A DNA stretch of 22,466 bases. Origin: JAWOJF01 sp046481785 (GTDB lineage Bacteria; Bacteroidota; Ignavibacteria; Ignavibacteriales; Ignavibacteriaceae). Below the pieces are notes generated by a model. That model saw nothing but the letters and a program-made list of their open reading frames with translations. It was not told the DNA's origin and ran no database searches. The stretch spans positions 1-22,466 of the forward strand of contig JAWOJF010000046.1 in NCBI GenBank assembly GCA_046481785.1, given 5' to 3'. The position numbers were made by a program, and so were the translations under genes. This document shows positions 6,721-15,227 of the stretch, piece by piece. Each line of letters begins with the position of its first letter. Within the stretch, counting starts at the first letter, position 1.

Positions 6721-8463
6721 ATGAACACAAATCATCAGAATGAAATATTATGGAACCGGTGGAGCAGGAATGCTGAACAAAATCCTGATAAGGATGCAAT
6801 CATCCATTGGACTGCCGGCGAAGAACCTTTCAGGTGGAGTTTCGCAAACCTTCTTTCCGCGGCTGAAGGTATTTCAGTTGGATTAAAAGCAGGCGGAATT
6901 AAGCAGGGCGAAGTTTGTGCTATTATTATAAGGCATAATAAATATTTTTATCCGGTTTATCTTGCTGTTTCAAGTATTGGTGCTATACCGGCTGTGCTTG
7001 CTTATCCTAATCCACGGCTGCATCCTGATAAGTTCAGGCAGGGAATTGAGGGAATGTCCCAGCGTTCCGGGCTTGACTGGATTTTAACTGAAAGGGAACT
7101 TGAACCCACTATCAGGCCCTTAGTTGAAAGGCCTGACAGTACAATTAAAGGTTTACGTTTTCCACTGGAATGGGATTTAAATGCTAAGCTTGAAGGAAAT
7201 GAGAAAAAAGAAGTTCTAAATACAAGGGCAAAACTTTCCGTTCATGACCCGGTATTATTACAGCATTCATCAGGAACAACAGGCCTCCAAAAGCCGGTGG
7301 TATTGTCCCATAAAGCTGTATTAGATCATGTTAAGTATTATGGAGAATCTATAAAGCTTTCTTCTGATGATAAAATTATAAGCTGGCTGCCTCTTTATCA
7401 TGATATGGGATTGATAGCAGCTTTCCATCTTCCGCTTGCATCGGGAATACCTGTAGTGCAGATAGATACTTTTGAATGGATTGTTGCTCCTGCTTTGCTT
7501 ATTGAAACAATATCAAACGAAAAAGGGACCCTAAGCTGGCTGCCTAATTTTGCATATAATATTATGGCAGATAAAATTCATGAAGATGAGATGGAAGGGA
7601 TGTCTCTTGAAAGCTGGAGATTAATTATAAATTGCAGTGAACCGGTACGCGAAGAAAGTCACCTGAAATTTATTAAAAGATTTTCTAAGTACGGTTTAAA
7701 TCCTTCGGCACTTTCTACAAGTTATGCAATGGCTGAAACTACCTTTGCTGTTACCCAAAGTGAACCCGGTGCTGAGATAAGAAAAGTTTATGCCGACAGG
7801 GCTGAACTGGCTAACGGCAAAATAAAACCTGTTGATGATACCTCTCAATCACGCGTTTGTGTTTCTTCAGGTAAAGCAATAAAAGGATGTGAGGTCAGGA
7901 TTATTAATGAACAGGGTGAAGAACTGCCTGAAAGCAGGGTTGGAGAAATTACAATTAAATCCGTTTCTATGTTTGATGGATACAGGAATTACCCTGAAAA
8001 AACAGCCGAAGCATTAAAAGACGGGTGGTATTATTCCGGTGATTATGGATTTAAGTATGATGATCATTTTTATATTATAGGCAGAAAAAAAGATATAATA
8101 ATTGTAGCAGGAAATAATATTTATCCTGAGGATGTTGAAGATACTGTTTCCCAGGTACCGGGCATAATTCCCGGCAGGGTAGTTGCCTTCGGCGAATATG
8201 ATGAAGAACTTGGGAGTGAGCAGATAAGTGTGGCTGCAGAAACAAATACAGCAGATGAGAAAGAACAGAAAAATCTTAAGCTGGCTGTTATGCGTTTTGC
8301 ATCCGGGGTTGATATAAGTATTAAGAAGGTGTATCTCGTTCCCCCAAGGTGGCTTATTAAAAGTTCTGCAGGAAAACCAAGCAGGAAAGCTAACCGCGAG
8401 CGAATATTAAATAGTACCGGTATTGAAGAAGAATTAAAACAGGAATTTTTAGCAAAAGCATAA
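6721..8463 (+). CDS. Fatty-acyl-AMP-ligase-like adenylate-forming enzyme
   Basis: This 580-residue ANL-superfamily enzyme would activate a carboxylic acid with ATP and load it onto the carrier protein encoded next. Visible motifs are the P-loop HSSGTTG (residues 182-188), SWLPLYHDMGLIAAF (about 222-236), INCSEPVR, the A5-like YAMAETTF, the GDYGF motif (Asp441), the hinge GRKKDIIIVAGNNIYPEDVE (from residue 454) and the C-terminal catalytic Lys552 in SSAGKPSR. The LPLYHDMGLI, EPVR and NNIYPEDVE forms are typical of FAALs rather than D-alanine ligase DltA or CoA ligases. It starts 17 bases after the SGNH gene. No CoA-ligase role is needed given the adjacent carrier. Chain length of the substrate is unknown; hydroxy or short acids are possible. 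Confidence 0.85.
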   Translation: MNTNHQNEILWNRWSRNAEQNPDKDAIIHWTAGEEPFRWSFANLLSAAEGISVGLKAGGIKQGEVCAIIIRHNKYFYPVYLAVSSIGAIPAVLAYPNPRLHPDKFRQGIEGMSQRSGLDWILTERELEPTIRPLVERPDSTIKGLRFPLEWDLNAKLEGNEKKEVLNTRAKLSVHDPVLLQHSSGTTGLQKPVVLSHKAVLDHVKYYGESIKLSSDDKIISWLPLYHDMGLIAAFHLPLASGIPVVQIDTFEWIVAPALLIETISNEKGTLSWLPNFAYNIMADKIHEDEMEGMSLESWRLIINCSEPVREESHLKFIKRFSKYGLNPSALSTSYAMAETTFAVTQSEPGAEIRKVYADRAELANGKIKPVDDTSQSRVCVSSGKAIKGCEVRIINEQGEELPESRVGEITIKSVSMFDGYRNYPEKTAEALKDGWYYSGDYGFKYDDHFYIIGRKKDIIIVAGNNIYPEDVEDTVSQVPGIIPGRVVAFGEYDEELGSEQISVAAETNTADEKEQKNLKLAVMRFASGVDISIKKVYLVPPRWLIKSSAGKPSRKANRERILNSTGIEEELKQEFLAKA

Positions 8464-8547
8464 ATATCAGCACAGGTTAATAATCTGTGTCCTTTAACTG
8501 CATGCACAATTGTATTCCGTGCTGCGGAAATTTTTAACGGAGCAAAA

Positions 8548-8778
8548 ATGATCTCAGACAGATTAAAAAAAACAATATTAAATGAACTTAAACTTGATGA
8601 TTACGATATACGTGCTGAAATGCGTGCCGATGAAGTTCCGGGATGGGATTCATTAAGCCATATAAATGTTATACTTGCTGTTGAAAAAGAATATGGTGTA
8701 CGCTTTAAAGGTACTGAAGTATTACGACTTAAAAGTATTGGCGATCTGCAAAAATTAGTTGATTCAAAAACGGCGTAA
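8548..8778 (+). CDS. Stand-alone acyl carrier protein
   Basis: This 76-residue acidic helical protein has the phosphopantetheine attachment motif GWDSLSHINVILAVE with Ser35. It would carry the acyl group as a thioester from the upstream ligase to the downstream MBOAT enzyme, in the way DltC does in the Dlt system. Length matches DltC (about 78 residues), but the GWDSLSH motif is closer to carriers in FAAL- and polysaccharide-associated clusters. It is placed between ligase and MBOAT, with 84- and 102-base gaps. The ATG follows a CGGAGC ribosome binding site. A housekeeping fatty-acid-synthesis ACP is unlikely given the context and divergent sequence. Confidence 0.88.
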   Translation: MISDRLKKTILNELKLDDYDIRAEMRADEVPGWDSLSHINVILAVEKEYGVRFKGTEVLRLKSIGDLQKLVDSKTA

Positions 8779-8880
8779 CACCTTGCCAGCAGCAGCAGGG
8801 CACTGCAAAACTTAGTGAGATTAATCGACTACTTTTATAATTCCGCAGGCTGTGGCCTGTATATCATTAATGGAGAATGA

Positions 8881-10380
8881 ATGTTTCAATATTTAGATCT
8901 TGATAAACTCTCTATTCTATTTAAATATGATGAATGGGATCCGCTCCTGTTCAGTACCGCATTCTTTCTTTTTCTCTTTTTCTTTTTATTAATTGCATAC
9001 AGATTTTTATCAAATAATAAAACCTCAAGAGTACTGCTGCTCCTGGTTTTTTCTTTTTTCTTTTATTATAAGGTAAGCGGACTTTTCTTCCTACTTTTAA
9101 TTCTTACTTCATTTATAAATTATTATGCAGCCATTTCAATAGGACTGGCAAAAGCACCGGGGTTAAAAAAGTCATTAGTAGTATTGGGCATTATATTTAA
9201 CGTTGCCCTGCTTGGATACTTTAAATACACCAATTTCTTTTTGCAGATCATAAATGATTTCAGCATAGCGCAGCTTGACCCGCTTGAGATCCTGCTACCT
9301 ATTGGGATTTCCTTCTATACATTCAAGGCAATAAGTTACCTTGTGGAAGTATACTGGGAGAATATTGAACCGGAAAAAAACTTTCTCGATTTTACTCTTT
9401 ATATCTCATTCTTCGCCAATATCCTTGCCGGTCCAATTGACAGGGCAAATGCCTTTCTGCCGCAGGTAAAACAGGCTCCTGAATTAAGAAAAGCTGAGAT
9501 TGGAACTGCACTTTATCTTATTCTTGCCGGGTTATTTAAAAAGGTAGTTATTGCTGATTATATAAGTATCAACTTTGTTGACAGGATATTTGACAGTCCT
9601 TTAAGATATACCGGGGTGGAAAATCTTCTTGGTATTTATGGTTATGCCCTGCAGATTTATTGTGATTTTTCGGGCTATACAGATATGGCAATGGGTATCG
9701 CTCTTCTGCTGGGCTTTAAATTGATGGAAAACTTTAACTCCCCCTACAAAGCCGCAAGTGTTGCCGACTTTTGGCGGAGGTGGCATATATCATTATCAAC
9801 ATGGCTGCTTGATTATTTGTTCCGCCCTCTCCAGATGAAATTCAGGAATCTCAGAACTCTGGGTAATGCATCAGCATTATTAATAACTTTTATATTGTGT
9901 GGTTTTTGGCATGGCGCAAGCTGGACGTTTATCTTCTGGGGAGCTTTGCATGGTTTCTTTATGGCTTTCGCTATTTTAACAGCTAAACCGAGAAAGGCTT
10001 TCTTTACAAGATTAAAACTGGAAGATTCTAAATTATTAAAAGGCATACGGGTATTTATTACATTTCATCTTATTGCTGCTGCATGGGTATTTTTCAGGGT
10101 AGCTGATTTCCAGTCAGGGTTAGATGTATTTAACCAGATATTTACCTTTTTCCAGGGGGAAGTATTTATGCAATTTGTTGAAGCTTATCCTGTTATATTA
10201 GGCTTAATAATTCTTGGTTATATACTTCACTTTTTGCCAAAATCTCTGGAGATAAAAACTGCAGAGATTATTGCAAGAACTCCGGTAGCAGCACAGGCCT
10301 TTTTACTTGCAGTAATGATGTGGCTGGCAGCGCAGTCAAAATCGGCAGACCTTCAGCCGTTTATCTATTTCCAGTTTTAG
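8881..10380 (+). CDS. MBOAT-family O-acyltransferase (AlgI/DltB/PatA-like)
   Basis: The 499-residue polytopic membrane protein has about ten or more hydrophobic segments and the MBOAT hallmarks: FFANILAGPIDRA (about residues 177-189), CDFSGYTDMAMGIALLLG (about 261-278), FWRRWHISLSTWLLDYLF (His302) and GFWHGASWTFIFWGALHG with the invariant His344. MBOATs of this family accept an acyl group on the cytoplasmic face and pass it across the membrane, as in alginate, peptidoglycan and D-alanine transfer. With a dedicated carrier protein and ligase upstream, the donor here is probably acyl-ACP. The SGNH protein at the start of the cluster is the likely partner outside. The ATG follows a GGAG site. 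Last gene of the unit. Confidence 0.92.
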   Translation: MFQYLDLDKLSILFKYDEWDPLLFSTAFFLFLFFFLLIAYRFLSNNKTSRVLLLLVFSFFFYYKVSGLFFLLLILTSFINYYAAISIGLAKAPGLKKSLVVLGIIFNVALLGYFKYTNFFLQIINDFSIAQLDPLEILLPIGISFYTFKAISYLVEVYWENIEPEKNFLDFTLYISFFANILAGPIDRANAFLPQVKQAPELRKAEIGTALYLILAGLFKKVVIADYISINFVDRIFDSPLRYTGVENLLGIYGYALQIYCDFSGYTDMAMGIALLLGFKLMENFNSPYKAASVADFWRRWHISLSTWLLDYLFRPLQMKFRNLRTLGNASALLITFILCGFWHGASWTFIFWGALHGFFMAFAILTAKPRKAFFTRLKLEDSKLLKGIRVFITFHLIAAAWVFFRVADFQSGLDVFNQIFTFFQGEVFMQFVEAYPVILGLIILGYILHFLPKSLEIKTAEIIARTPVAAQAFLLAVMMWLAAQSKSADLQPFIYFQF

Positions 10381-10419
10381 GTATATATAAGGAGGGTTTC
10401 TGAGATTGTGTGAAAATTG

Positions 10420-10512
10420 TTGTAGGGCGATTCGCTGAATCGCTCATCTAGGTTAACAAATATTCTGGACTTTTCGTAATAACGGTGAGCGAAACAGCGT
10501 TTCGCTCTACAA
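10420..10512. repeat. REP/MITE-like pair of related palindromes with compensatory changes
   Basis: Two 27-base arms (10420-10446 and 10486-10512) are inverted copies of each other at 22 of 27 positions, both bounded by TTGTAG outside and CGCTCA inside. Each arm is itself a perfect small palindrome: GCGATTCGCTGAATCGC on the left and GCGAAACAGCGTTTCGC on the right. The differences inside the palindromes are paired (TT/AA against AA/TT), so each hairpin is preserved. The element sits between convergent genes, as REP/BIME elements and small MITEs do. Confidence 0.7.
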
Positions 10513-10518
10513 TTTCAT

Positions 10519-10549
10519 GCTAAGCGGGGATAATTATTATCCTGCTAAG
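10519..10549 (-). terminator. Imperfect hairpin between convergent genes
   Basis: GGATAA-TTA-TTATCC (10528-10542) is a perfect 6-bp core, flanked by imperfect TGCTAAG copies at 10518-10524 and 10542-10549. It lies just beyond the stop of the minus-strand TonB receptor. There is no T run, so intrinsic termination would be weak. Confidence 0.3.
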
Positions 10550-10552
10550 TAA

Positions 10553-12970
10553 CTAAAATTCACCCTCACCTTCAAAATCTCCGCCATTCTCCGGTCTCCT
10601 GCGATCCTCCTGTTTAAAGTGGTTGATGTTATATCTAACATTAAGCATTACCATGGGAGAGTCTCTTTCCATACGACTGTGGCTATAGAAATCAGGTCCT
10701 GAAGAGGTAAATTCCATTCTGGCAGTACTAAAAATATCCCTTATTTGTAATGTAACAGAAAGGGCCCTGTTAAGCAGCTCCTGCTTTACAGCCAGGTCTG
10801 TTGAAAAAAATCCTTCACGTTCACCCTGGGAAGAAACAGTAGGGCTGTTGTACATTAAGTTAACCTGGAACTGTGTGCCTGTAGTTAATTTTATAATGTT
10901 GTTAAATCTTGTATTCCAGTTAAAACTTTCCCTTGAAAAAGATTCCTCGAAAAGTGTTCCTTCAATCTTGTAATTATACAGGTTACCCATCAGGTTTGCA
11001 TCCCAAATTTTACCAAGGCCAAAGTTGAACATTAATTCGGTTCCAAGTGAGTAATCGGTTCCTACATTATCAAACGTATTTAGTCTTACATTTTCAGAAT
11101 ATGCCGACTGCAGATGTTCTATTTTGTTATGACTTATCCTGTAATATCCTTCTGCTGTAAAAGAAACACCTGCCAGAAAAGTTCTGAATCCGGCTTCATA
11201 GGAGTCTATATATTGTGGTTTTAAAGCAGGATTTCCTCGTCTAATATTAGTAGCATTCATCCATGTATCAAAAGGTTCAACCTGCCAGCCTCCCGGCCTC
11301 TGAATTCTCCGTGTATAACTTGCCATCACTTCATGCCCCTGGGCTATGGTATATGATGTATGTATACCGGGAAAGAAATCCCATTCATCAATAAGAAATT
11401 CAGGATTATCAGCAACTTGTATTGAGCGGTAGGTATATTCAGCGCGCAAGCCCCCCTGGAAACCAAAACTGCCTATCTCATTAGAATAAGTAGAATAAAA
11501 AGATTGTTCTCTTTCATCAAATTCAATCTCATTACTGAACTGAGGCCTGTATTCATAAATATTAGCTGAGGGGTTAAACTCATAATATCCTAATTCTTCT
11601 GTTGATAGATCAAATTCAGTTTTATATCCAGCTTCAAATTTACCTGTACCTATAGGCAAAGTGTAATCAATTTTTCCTTCAATATCACTTGATGGGCCAT
11701 TTTCGGTATTCTTTATTCCTTCATATAAAACATTATTATTAAAAAGTTCAGTTATATTAGTTTCATCAGACTTGTTATGCCGGAAAGAAATCTCCGAAAG
11801 AACCTGGTGCCCCTGCTCTGCAAATTTATGCTGATGATTAAGATTAAGTGCATAGAAATAGCCGCCCCTGTTATTTTCGGTATGACTCCTGTAATACAAT
11901 TGTTCCGGGTTAATATCAGTCCACTCAATGTAACCCAAATTGTTTGTCCTTTTCATCTCCCTGTCCCCAAATCTTCCGCCAAGGCTTAAAACGTCGCTGC
12001 TGCCAAGATAAAAATCAATACCGCCACGCAGACCAAACGATTCTCTACCCCATGCACCCGTACCTTCAGTATTTACAAAGGTGTTTGTTCCGCCAAAAGC
12101 TGTTTGGATTTCTGTTTTATTACTTCCGGGGAAATTTCTGTTATTGTAATCTATTCCGAAATTTGTACTTATATTTTCCGTTTTATATTCAAATAACAAA
12201 TCTCCGCCGTACTTATCTTTAAGGCCTGCATTTAGGTTAGTTATTCCGCTTATACCGACAGTCTTAGTTTTTTTAGTTATTATGTTAACAATCCCGGCAC
12301 TTCCTTCAGGGTCATATTTAGCCGAAGGGTTGGTAATTATTTCAATATTATCTATTGAACTTGCAGGAATCTGCTGCAGAACATCCTGAGCATCAAGGAC
12401 AGAAGGACGGCCGTCTACTAGTACTGTAAAGTTATCACTTCCGCGCAGGCTAACATTTCCTTCAATATCAACTGTTACAGAAGGCACGTTTGACAGCACG
12501 TCTGCTGCATTACCAGACATTGATGTTGCCATCTGGTTTACATCTATAACCTTTTTATCTATCTGATAAGAAACAGGGGAGCGTTCACCTTCAACTACTA
12601 CATTACCAAGATTTATAGCGCTTGAATGGATCTCGATAGTACCAAGATCCACAGTCATATTTCCGGGGGCTAATATTACATCATTAAATCTTCTTTTTTC
12701 ATAAGAAATGAACTGTACATCTACATAATAATTGCCCGGCCGGACAGGCGTAATTTGAAATATTCCTTCTGTATTGGTTATAGTACCTGTTACCTGCATG
12801 CTGTCATTTGCAGAATACAGTATTATATTGGCATATTCTATAGGCTCTTTTGCATCTGTATCAATCACTTTTCCCCGTATTATTCCCCCCGCGGGCTGCT
12901 GATTCTGCTGAGAATAAAGAATGGCAGTTATACTGAATGTTAATAAAGTTAATAAAAAATATCTTTTCAT
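10553..12970 (-). CDS. TonB-dependent outer-membrane receptor with carboxypeptidase-regulatory-like domain
   Basis: The 805-residue protein begins with a signal peptide (MKRYFLLTLLTFSITAILYS). A carboxypeptidase-regulatory-like beta domain follows at about residues 28-110 (GKVIDTDAKEPIEYANIILY), then a plug domain (NAADVLSNVPSVTVDIEGNV, NVSLRGSDNFTVLVDGRPSV, SIDNIEIITNPSAKYDPEGS). The long beta-barrel is of the Bacteroidota outer-membrane beta-barrel family type. The C-terminus is unusual only in its acidic, glycine-rich tail (GGDFEGEGEF). The ATG has an AGGAA site on the minus strand. No surface lipoprotein (SusD-like) partner is adjacent, so glycan import of the SusCD kind is not supported. 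The ligand (peptide, metal or other) is unknown; it faces a convergent acylation cluster but has no clear link to it. Confidence 0.9.
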   Translation of the reverse strand: MKRYFLLTLLTFSITAILYSQQNQQPAGGIIRGKVIDTDAKEPIEYANIILYSANDSMQVTGTITNTEGIFQITPVRPGNYYVDVQFISYEKRRFNDVILAPGNMTVDLGTIEIHSSAINLGNVVVEGERSPVSYQIDKKVIDVNQMATSMSGNAADVLSNVPSVTVDIEGNVSLRGSDNFTVLVDGRPSVLDAQDVLQQIPASSIDNIEIITNPSAKYDPEGSAGIVNIITKKTKTVGISGITNLNAGLKDKYGGDLLFEYKTENISTNFGIDYNNRNFPGSNKTEIQTAFGGTNTFVNTEGTGAWGRESFGLRGGIDFYLGSSDVLSLGGRFGDREMKRTNNLGYIEWTDINPEQLYYRSHTENNRGGYFYALNLNHQHKFAEQGHQVLSEISFRHNKSDETNITELFNNNVLYEGIKNTENGPSSDIEGKIDYTLPIGTGKFEAGYKTEFDLSTEELGYYEFNPSANIYEYRPQFSNEIEFDEREQSFYSTYSNEIGSFGFQGGLRAEYTYRSIQVADNPEFLIDEWDFFPGIHTSYTIAQGHEVMASYTRRIQRPGGWQVEPFDTWMNATNIRRGNPALKPQYIDSYEAGFRTFLAGVSFTAEGYYRISHNKIEHLQSAYSENVRLNTFDNVGTDYSLGTELMFNFGLGKIWDANLMGNLYNYKIEGTLFEESFSRESFNWNTRFNNIIKLTTGTQFQVNLMYNSPTVSSQGEREGFFSTDLAVKQELLNRALSVTLQIRDIFSTARMEFTSSGPDFYSHSRMERDSPMVMLNVRYNINHFKQEDRRRPENGGDFEGEGEF

Positions 12971-13244
12971 TCTGTTCCTTTTCTCCGGAAAATATTAATT
13001 TCTATATGTTGCTTAAAACAACCCCATACTAAAAACATACTATTGAATTTATCAATGTATATTTTTTTAATTCAGAAAGAACTTAAAAATAAATGCTCAT
13101 TGCGTTTATCACACAGACATGATAAAAACTAAAAAAGTTTAAAGTAATTGCGGAATAACTTAAAAAATTTACTATTAGACTAATTTTTACCGATTTTAGT
13201 TTAAATTTAGTTTAATATTTCTATTATTTGGGTTTATTTGAAAA

Positions 13245-14282
13245 ATGCCTTCAAAAATGAAGTTTTCTTTCTATCCTTACACACTTGAACTTAAACATGT
13301 GTTTACAGTATCAGGCTATTCAAGAACAAATACCCCAATAGTGCTGACCGAAATTGAGTATGAGGGCATAAAAGGGTATGGCGAAGGCTCTATGCCGGTT
13401 TATCTGGGGGAATCACAGGAATCTATTTTGAAGTTCCTGTTAAAGGTTGATTTTTCGAAGTACAGCAGTCCTTTTGAGATTGAAAGCATCCTAAGCGATA
13501 TTAATAACATAGAGCCGGGGAATACTGCTGCAAAAGCTTCTATAGATATTGCATTGCATGATTTAATAGGGAAATTGTTAAATAAAGCGTGGTATGACAT
13601 CTGGGGTTATGATAAGAATGAACCCAAATATACTTCCTTTACTATTGGAATTGATACACCGGAAGTAGTAAAACAGAAAACGAGAGAGGCAAAAGACTTC
13701 AGGATACTGAAAGTAAAAGCAGGCAGTGAAAATGATAAAGAAATAATAGATGCAATACGGTCAGTTACGGATGTTCCTTTAACTGTTGATGCCAACCAGG
13801 GATGGAAAGATAAAAAGCAGGCTCTGGATATGATTTTTTGGCTGGAAACGCAGAATGTATTGCTAGTAGAACAGCCAATGCCTGTGGAAATGGTTGATGA
13901 AAATGCCTGGATAACTGAACACAGCCCGCTCCCGGTTATTGGTGATGAATCGGTAAGGAGGCTGGATGATGTTTATAAGGCAAAAGGGGTATATACAGGT
14001 ATAAATATAAAACTTATGAAGTGCACCGGGATGCTTGAAGCTCATAAAATGCTGAACCTGGCAAAATCATTAGGTATGAAGGTAATGCTTGGATGTATGA
14101 CCGAAACATCCTGCGGAATAAGTGCAGCATCACAACTTGCTCCAATGGCTGATTGGATTGATCTGGATGGTGCATTACTAATTAAAAATGATCTGTTTGA
14201 AGGGATGAAAGTAACTGAGGGTAAAATTATACTACCCCGGGGGCCGGGAATCGGGGTATCTAAAATTTCCGGACTTGCATGA
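13245..14282 (+). CDS. Dipeptide epimerase (L-Ala-D/L-Glu epimerase family, enolase superfamily)
   Basis: This 345-residue cytosolic enzyme of the muconate-lactonizing subgroup epimerises dipeptides such as L-Ala-D-Glu released from peptidoglycan. The acid/base pair is visible as LKVKAG (Lys156 and Lys158) on one side and INIKLMK (Lys256) on the other. Metal ligands are Asp182 (VDANQGW), Glu209 (VEQPMP) and Asp234 (IGDESVR). The DLDGALLI motif near the C-terminus is typical of Ala-Glu epimerases. The first ATG (13245) and the in-frame ATG at 13257 are both possible; family N-termini such as MKFSFYPYTLEL favour 13257, and neither has a clear SD. No murein peptide permease is adjacent. Exact dipeptide preference cannot be read from sequence. 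Confidence 0.87.
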   Translation: MPSKMKFSFYPYTLELKHVFTVSGYSRTNTPIVLTEIEYEGIKGYGEGSMPVYLGESQESILKFLLKVDFSKYSSPFEIESILSDINNIEPGNTAAKASIDIALHDLIGKLLNKAWYDIWGYDKNEPKYTSFTIGIDTPEVVKQKTREAKDFRILKVKAGSENDKEIIDAIRSVTDVPLTVDANQGWKDKKQALDMIFWLETQNVLLVEQPMPVEMVDENAWITEHSPLPVIGDESVRRLDDVYKAKGVYTGINIKLMKCTGMLEAHKMLNLAKSLGMKVMLGCMTETSCGISAASQLAPMADWIDLDGALLIKNDLFEGMKVTEGKIILPRGPGIGVSKISGLA

Positions 14283-14332
14283 AATCAAAAATTGCTTCTA
14301 TCAAATTAAATTTGTTTACAGATAATTTATTA

Positions 14333-14362
14333 TTGCAAAATAAATTCTTAAATTACTATAAA
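14333..14362 (+). promoter_or_regulatory. Candidate promoter of the fatty-acid-hydroxylase-like gene
   Basis: TTGCAA (14333-14338, 4 of 6) and TATAAA (14357-14362, 5 of 6) are 18 bases apart, with the gene start 22 bases downstream. This suggests separate transcription from the epimerase gene, which ends 101 bases upstream of the start. Confidence 0.3.
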
Positions 14363-14383
14363 TAAACAATAACGAGTTATACT

Positions 14384-15019
14384 ATGGCAAAGAATTTCGT
14401 CTCCAATAAGGATGAAACCGTAAGAATGTTTAAAAATGATATTTTTGAAGCCCTGTCAAAAGTTCATTTTACTGTTCCATTGTTTATTTACTTACCTGTA
14501 ATAGGCTATTTCCTGTATAGGTCAATTGCTTCTTACGGCCTTCCGTTTATTAGTATACTTGGTTTTATTATTCTTGGAATAATTGTATGGACTTTCACCG
14601 AGTATACTTTGCACAGGTTCATCTTTCACTACAGACCAAAATCAAAATTTGGAGATAAGATACATTTTATCTTTCATGGTGTTCACCATGACTATCCAAA
14701 TGATTCACGCAGGCTTGTGATGCCGCCATCCGTCAGTGCACCACTTGCATTGTTATTTTACCTGCTGTTTGAAGCTATTTTAGGTGATATATATGTTGCT
14801 CCTTTTTTTGTTGGGTTTCTGTTTGGTTATTTATGTTATGATATGATTCATTATGCGGTACACCATTATAACATGCATAATAAATTCTGGCTGGCAATAA
14901 AAAATCATCATATGAAACATCATTATATGGATCCCGGTAAAGGATATGGCGTAAGTTCACCTGTTTGGGATGATGTTTATGGTACTAATTTTTCCGAGAC
15001 AAAAAATAGCACTGAGTAA
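14384..15019 (+). CDS. Fatty acid hydroxylase/sterol desaturase superfamily membrane protein, FA2H-like
   Basis: The 211-residue protein has about four membrane segments and the histidine clusters that bind a di-iron centre: HRFIFH (about residues 77-82), HGVHHDYPNDSRR (about 101-113), HYAVHHYNMHNKFW (about 158-171) and NHHMKHHYM (about 175-183). This layout is that of the C-terminal catalytic domain of fatty acid 2-hydroxylases, which add a hydroxyl to the acyl chain of ceramides or free fatty acids. It lacks the cytochrome b5 domain of the eukaryotic enzymes, as bacterial forms do. Bacteroidota often make hydroxylated lipids, so a lipid-modification role is likely. Carotenoid hydroxylase is an alternative, but the FHGVHHDYPND motif favours FA2H-like. 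Monocistronic, with a strong terminator 11 bases after the stop. Confidence 0.85.
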   Translation: MAKNFVSNKDETVRMFKNDIFEALSKVHFTVPLFIYLPVIGYFLYRSIASYGLPFISILGFIILGIIVWTFTEYTLHRFIFHYRPKSKFGDKIHFIFHGVHHDYPNDSRRLVMPPSVSAPLALLFYLLFEAILGDIYVAPFFVGFLFGYLCYDMIHYAVHHYNMHNKFWLAIKNHHMKHHYMDPGKGYGVSSPVWDDVYGTNFSETKNSTE

Positions 15020-15030
15020 TTAGTATTTTG

Positions 15031-15054
15031 GGGAGCCATGTGCTCCCTTTTTTT
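15031..15054 (+). terminator. Strong rho-independent terminator after the hydroxylase gene
   Basis: GGGAGC (15031-15036), loop CATGT, GCTCCC (15042-15047), followed at once by TTTTTTT. Confidence 0.9.
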
Positions 15055-15227
15055 ATTAATTCTGCAATTTAATACTAATCCTTCCTTAACTTTAAATTCT
15101 TCATAAATGATTTTATTACTATCCTTGAATACCGTAAGGAAAAATTATATTCTTTTTTTTCTTTAACTTAAAATGTAATTTTTAGTTTAATATTACTTAA
15201 TAACTATGAGCCTGACAGAGGATAGCA

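Noticed and set aside
6721..8463. Calling the ligase DltA (D-alanine-ACP ligase)
   Set aside because: The LPLYHDMGLI, EPVR and NNIYPEDVE motif forms fit FAAL-type enzymes; only the cluster logic resembles Dlt.
8464..8547. CACAG/CTGTG hairpin between the ligase and ACP genes as terminator
   Set aside because: Only 5 bp, A/T loop and no T run; more likely incidental within an operon.
10553..12970. SusC-like glycan importer
   Set aside because: No SusD-like partner next to it and the barrel style matches the general outer-membrane beta-barrel family rather than SusC.
13206..15194. Shared 14-base string TTTAGTTTAATATT at 13206-13219 and 15181-15194, upstream of the epimerase and AddB-like genes
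   Set aside because: Very A/T-rich and only two copies seen; chance is a sufficient explanation.
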